Source of the DNA: Carnegiea gigantea
Taxonomy: Eukaryota; Streptophyta; Magnoliopsida; Caryophyllales; Cactaceae
Direction: 5' to 3'
Length of the DNA stretch: 64,000 bases
NCBI GenBank assembly: GCA_029747015.1
Contig: JAKOGI010000185.1
Location: 521,501 to 585,500, forward strand
A program made the position numbers and the translations under genes. The notes beneath the pieces were generated by a model, which was not told the DNA's origin, searched no databases, and saw only the letters and a list, made by a program, of their open reading frames with translations. Below, piece after piece: positions 60,618-64,000 of this stretch (its first letter is position 1; every line of letters starts with the position of its first letter).

Positions 60618-61720
60618 GAGTGTCGAGCTTTGCAGCTCATAAATGCTGAAATTTAATAAAGTAAGACCAGTTGAATCTAGAACTTCATCATTATACATCA
60701 AATTAATATGAAGAATAGTGAAGAGAGATGTATGACCGCACCATACCTCAGCGATTAACACTACAGTTGAAGATGACAAAGTCCGAAGATTATCTGCAAA
60801 TCAGGGTTTTTTTGGGGGGGGGGGGGGGGGGGAGGGGGGATTACAGCGACGGGGGTGAGGTAGAAGGGGGTTGAGAAACTGTCATCTGAACTATGAAGTG
60901 AAGGAGGGATCCATTATCGAAATGAACAGGACACGCAAATAATAACAAATTAGGGAAATTCTACTTGTTCCTTGTTTTTTCCCCCCATTTATTAGGGCTT
61001 TTGCTGTATGTGTCTTGACAACATGTAAATAATCATTTGATGAAAGTTACTAATTAATTGTCTGATGGCTCTTTGCAAAAAATTTTAAAAAAAGGTTTGA
61101 TAGTTTGCAATTATTACAATAAAAGACTAAAATTTATTTAAAGGGGCAAATACAATCGCTTATTAAAAGGAAAATAGGATTGAATATTATTCAAAGTAAA
61201 AGGAGGTCTTACTTTCACTCTTACCATATATGTGTGTTCTTTGAATCAAATGATGTATGAGAGGCCTTAAGCCCTAACTAATACATGTAACTCTAGATCC
61301 AGACAGTCCATTTAATTTGGAGGGGGAAAATGACAAGTTTCCACTGTCAAACTGGATCATCCATAAGATCCAAGCAGACAATGCTACCCACAGGCGACAG
61401 CCTAGGAACCCTAGAAAATGCAGGGCTAAAAAAAAAATAAACCAATATCTGATAATTGAATGTTTCATAAGAACATCAATGGGCAACGAACAAAACAGTC
61501 AAGCAGTGAAGGAAGAAGCATCAAGCCACAAGAGCAAATTATTGCACCCTTGCTAGTGAACAAAATCCTAAATTTCAAAGAGATGAAAGTATTTAACAGG
61601 CTGCATTGGTAAAACGCGATTGAATTACAAAATGAGCAGTGAATGCCCCATCTTACATAAAACTCTGACCTACATTTTTGGTAAATCTCACAGAATTAAG
61701 ATGAAAGAGTGAATGCGGCT
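60618..61720. other. MRS2 promoter/leader and CPSF73-I 3' flank
   Basis: Two minus-strand genes lie head-to-tail here. Near 60650-60750 the MRS2 leader probably carries an intron. A T/G tract lies at 60807-60832. Sequence to 61300 is AT-rich; 61400-61720 is likely CPSF73-I 3'UTR. Confidence 0.6.
60807..60832 (+). repeat. T(7)G(19) tract upstream of MRS2
   Basis: Seven T are followed by nineteen G, then A and six more G. It lies about 190 bp upstream of the MRS2 start codon, with the G-rich strand opposite the MRS2 sense strand. Confidence 0.95.
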
Positions 61721-61721
61721 G

Positions 61722-63362
61722 CTAAGCAGCAGAGAGGGGTATTGGTCTAACAGCACTCTGGATACGCCGGAAGGCTATCCTCACCCTTTCCTTGAGTCCT
61801 TCATTCTCACTCTCAACATCGCCGCTCTGTTTATCAAGATATGCCACATTGCTGTCAACAGTAATTACCAACTTGCCATCTTCACCAAGCTTCACATCTC
61901 CAAAGAGGGATACCAAAAGTGCATGAGCAACCTTCTCCATCTTCTTCTGGTTTTCTTCTTCAGTTTTTACAGCCTCTGACTCAACAACTACCTGGGGCAT
62001 TTCCCTGGTCATGTTCAAAATCAGGGCCACTATGGAATCTGAAACCATGTCACTAATTGGATCAGCTGTCCAATGGAGGGATACATGTTTATCGGACTCC
62101 TGCTTTATGGTCACACGATCGTGTACCCTTAAAGTTGTAACATCAGAATCTTCATCAACCCCCGAATCAACGCTTTCATATATTTGCTTCAGTCGATGCT
62201 TCAAAACACCAAAGGCACCAGAGTATGGAATGGTAATTCGTTGGTTGATGTTAGCTGTGCATAGTTGAGAGAATACATGAAGATCCTCAGGTGCCATTAT
62301 CTGATAAGTGAAGCCCTTCTTCACCAGTAACCCACTGACAGTCTCACCAACCTCAGGGGTCTTCTCAGCTAGCTTTCCAATGGCTTTTGCCATCTTCTCT
62401 GAACTGAAGTACATCTCAACAGACTGGCAGTTCTTAGGTGACATAATTTTGGTGTTACGGTCTGAGAACATGTTGATCAGATTTTGCTTAAGCCTTCCCA
62501 TCTCGTTGGCCTCTCCATGCACAAGTATTATGTTGGGAGGCATAAGTTCCTTCAAGAAAGATTTTGTTTGAGCAAAATCTGCATGAGCCGAGAAGGAGAT
62601 GTAATGCACCTGCATGTTGAGAGGAGCACTGAGACCATTCATGAGGGTGACTTCCTTTGGTTCACTTATAATGGTCTTGGCTGGTGTCCCTTCAACAACA
62701 TACCCTGGAATAACACAGGCATTCTTCTTATCAGAACACCATTTATCAAAAAGCTGTCTAGAGAGCCCACTCTGAAGTCCACCTGGGCTTGCCATCACCA
62801 CTGAGGGACCCACATCATCAAAATTATCAATGCTCTTAAGTGGAGATATGTGCTTGAAGTCAAAAGGGTTCGAATTTGCATATTGGCTGCGGATCCTGTC
62901 ATTCATGGCATTTATGTAGGTCTGATAGACAGCCATGCATCTTTTAGCAAGAGGAGATGCATAATATATGGGGATGTTGTGAAGCTCAGGGTGATTTGAC
63001 CAATACTCATCAAGAATCAATAGTAGTTCCTGCGCACGACCAAGGGCAAATGCAGGAATAAGAACACGGCCCCCTTGCGCAACGGTTGAATGGATAACAT
63101 CAGTAAACCGTTTCTCTCTAATATGCCTAGGCTGATGAAGTTGGACACCATAAGTGGATTCAATAATGCATATATCTGGAGAAAACTGAGGAATCTCTGC
63201 AGCACGTAAGTGTCTATCTTCTTCACGAGAATAGTCTCCAGTATAAAGAACCCTTACTCCTGCAATATCTACCATGAACATTGCAGCACCAAGCACATGT
63301 CCGGCGGTATAACACCAGAATCGAATGCCATTTACTTCTAGAGTCTGATGAAAATCAATAAC
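61722..63362 (-). CDS. CPSF73-I: CPSF73-I, pre-mRNA 3'-end processing endonuclease (partial, C-terminal exon)
   Basis: This is the metallo-beta-lactamase/beta-CASP nuclease of the cleavage and polyadenylation complex in the nucleus. A single 1641-base last exon encodes the C-terminal 546 residues. Visible are the metal-ligand region CYTAGHVLGAAMF, LYTGDYSREEDRHL with its Asp, the beta-CASP motif A Glu (ICIIESTYG), GGRVLIPAFALGRAQELLL, motif B His (SFSAHADFAQ) and motif C His (IILVHGEANEMGRLKQ). The C-terminal dimerisation domain ends PIPLSAA. The 3' acceptor is the AG at 63364-63363, with the first codon GTT. About 147 N-terminal residues, including the HxHxDH motif, are expected beyond the right edge. 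An in-frame Met at 63386 lies in the intron and is not the start. Confidence 0.97.
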   Translation of the reverse strand, partial: VIDFHQTLEVNGIRFWCYTAGHVLGAAMFMVDIAGVRVLYTGDYSREEDRHLRAAEIPQFSPDICIIESTYGVQLHQPRHIREKRFTDVIHSTVAQGGRVLIPAFALGRAQELLLILDEYWSNHPELHNIPIYYASPLAKRCMAVYQTYINAMNDRIRSQYANSNPFDFKHISPLKSIDNFDDVGPSVVMASPGGLQSGLSRQLFDKWCSDKKNACVIPGYVVEGTPAKTIISEPKEVTLMNGLSAPLNMQVHYISFSAHADFAQTKSFLKELMPPNIILVHGEANEMGRLKQNLINMFSDRNTKIMSPKNCQSVEMYFSSEKMAKAIGKLAEKTPEVGETVSGLLVKKGFTYQIMAPEDLHVFSQLCTANINQRITIPYSGAFGVLKHRLKQIYESVDSGVDEDSDVTTLRVHDRVTIKQESDKHVSLHWTADPISDMVSDSIVALILNMTREMPQVVVESEAVKTEEENQKKMEKVAHALLVSLFGDVKLGEDGKLVITVDSNVAYLDKQSGDVESENEGLKERVRIAFRRIQSAVRPIPLSAA

Positions 63363-64000
63363 CTGGAAATGAAGGGACATACACACAAGTCAGCCTGCAA
63401 TTGCTGAGATGTAAATAGGCTAAATAAAGAAAAGCTAGTGATGGCGAAAAGAAGTTGGATGTGTGGATGGTAATTCTGCAAACTTAATTTAATTCAGTTT
63501 CAGATGGTACATTTCACATGACGAAAGATGTCTCCTTTGCAAATTCAATTTAAATATGACCAACCGAACTTAGACCATCACCATAGAACGTCATTCGGCA
63601 GAGGGGATAAACTCAGTATAGACATCAATCCCTAGGACACAGATTTTGCTGAATGACATCAACCAAACATTAGCCCGAAAAACTTATTGGTGTTTCTAGG
63701 CAATTCTATTCCTCACCACCACCCCCCCAAAAAAAAATAGATTTGTTGCTCAAGAAATACACAGGAACGGCTTCCTCATATACACACACAAAGTGCACTT
63801 CAACGTGTTCGGGTAGTGAAAGTGAGGAGGTATGGCGAGACACAGAGGTCAGTGCCTCACGATACCTCACACCTAGGCCCATCTCAGGAATGTATATATA
63901 AAAATAAGTTGAAAACAAACTGCAATGTTCATATTTTTCTTCATCAAAAACAATTGACCCAAAAAAAAAAGAAGTGCTGAACTATATTGGAAATCCAAAT
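63363..64000 (-). other. CPSF73-I intron running off the window
   Basis: No further coding segment of CPSF73-I is recognised up to the right edge. It contains a poly(C)-poly(A) tract at 63722-63737, which is T/G in the gene's sense strand. Confidence 0.7.

Noticed and set aside
60618..60779. N-terminal extension of MRS2
   Set aside because: The open frame upstream starts at a non-ATG codon, and family homology begins at MAAELKEPLL; a leader intron is more likely.
63365..63386. Met at 63386 as start of CPSF73-I
   Set aside because: A good acceptor (CAG) lies between it and the homologous sequence, and the lactamase HxHxDH part is missing, so the gene continues beyond the window.
1..64000. 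A biosynthetic gene cluster or novel multi-gene system
   Set aside because: The neighbouring genes belong to unrelated housekeeping and regulatory families, with large repeat-filled spacers and no shared regulation visible.

Overview
The window is eudicot nuclear chromosome sequence. It is AT-rich and gene-sparse. Genes are split by introns with standard GT/AG borders, and the gene families are plant-typical: NF-YA with a miR169-like 3'UTR site, peroxisomal plant uricase, MRS2 magnesium transporter, organellar-type Nudix hydrolase. Introns and spacers hold MITE-like elements. I could not place it below eudicot level. No bacterial operon, CRISPR array, tRNA or rRNA gene was recognised.

Layout. 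1-9.7 kb is gene-free and repeat-rich: an LTR-like end, AC/AT microsatellite, a diverged direct repeat, a CACTA-like fragment and two inverted-repeat elements. 9.7-19.1 kb (+) is an NF-YA transcription factor gene with promoter, leader uORF, five coding exons and a near-match miR169 site in the 3'UTR. 19.1-21.9 kb is spacer with a very clean Tourist-like MITE. 22.0-25.0 kb (+) is a bZIP-like factor whose basic region lacks the usual Asn and Arg. Tail-to-tail with it, 25.4-29.5 kb (-) is VPS60/CHMP5, an ESCRT-III-related protein. 30.8-35.1 kb (-) is an FSP1/AIFM2-type FAD oxidoreductase with two MITEs in intron 1. 38.0-43.6 kb (+) is urate oxidase with eight coding exons and a C-terminal SRM peroxisome signal. 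45.7-47.2 kb (+) is an intronless type II membrane GT4-like glycosyltransferase. 48.5-53.8 kb (-) is a NUDT26-like Nudix hydrolase. 55.4-60.6 kb (-) is an MRS2-1/10-like Mg2+ transporter. 61.7 kb to the right edge (-) is the C-terminal 546 residues of CPSF73-I, the pre-mRNA 3'-end endonuclease; its N-terminal exons lie outside the window.

The genes do not form a pathway or cluster; they are unrelated housekeeping and regulatory loci. Exon chains were assembled by hand from the sequence, and each closes in frame at the expected family length: NF-YA 320 aa, bZIP 305, VPS60 235, FSP1-like 371, uricase 310, Nudix 223, MRS2 441. I did not find a previously undescribed multi-gene system. The observations most worth following are the atypical bZIP basic region, the bulged miR169 site, the duplicated uricase terminal exon segment, and compound poly(T)-poly(G) tracts that lie in sense orientation in every intron where I found them.
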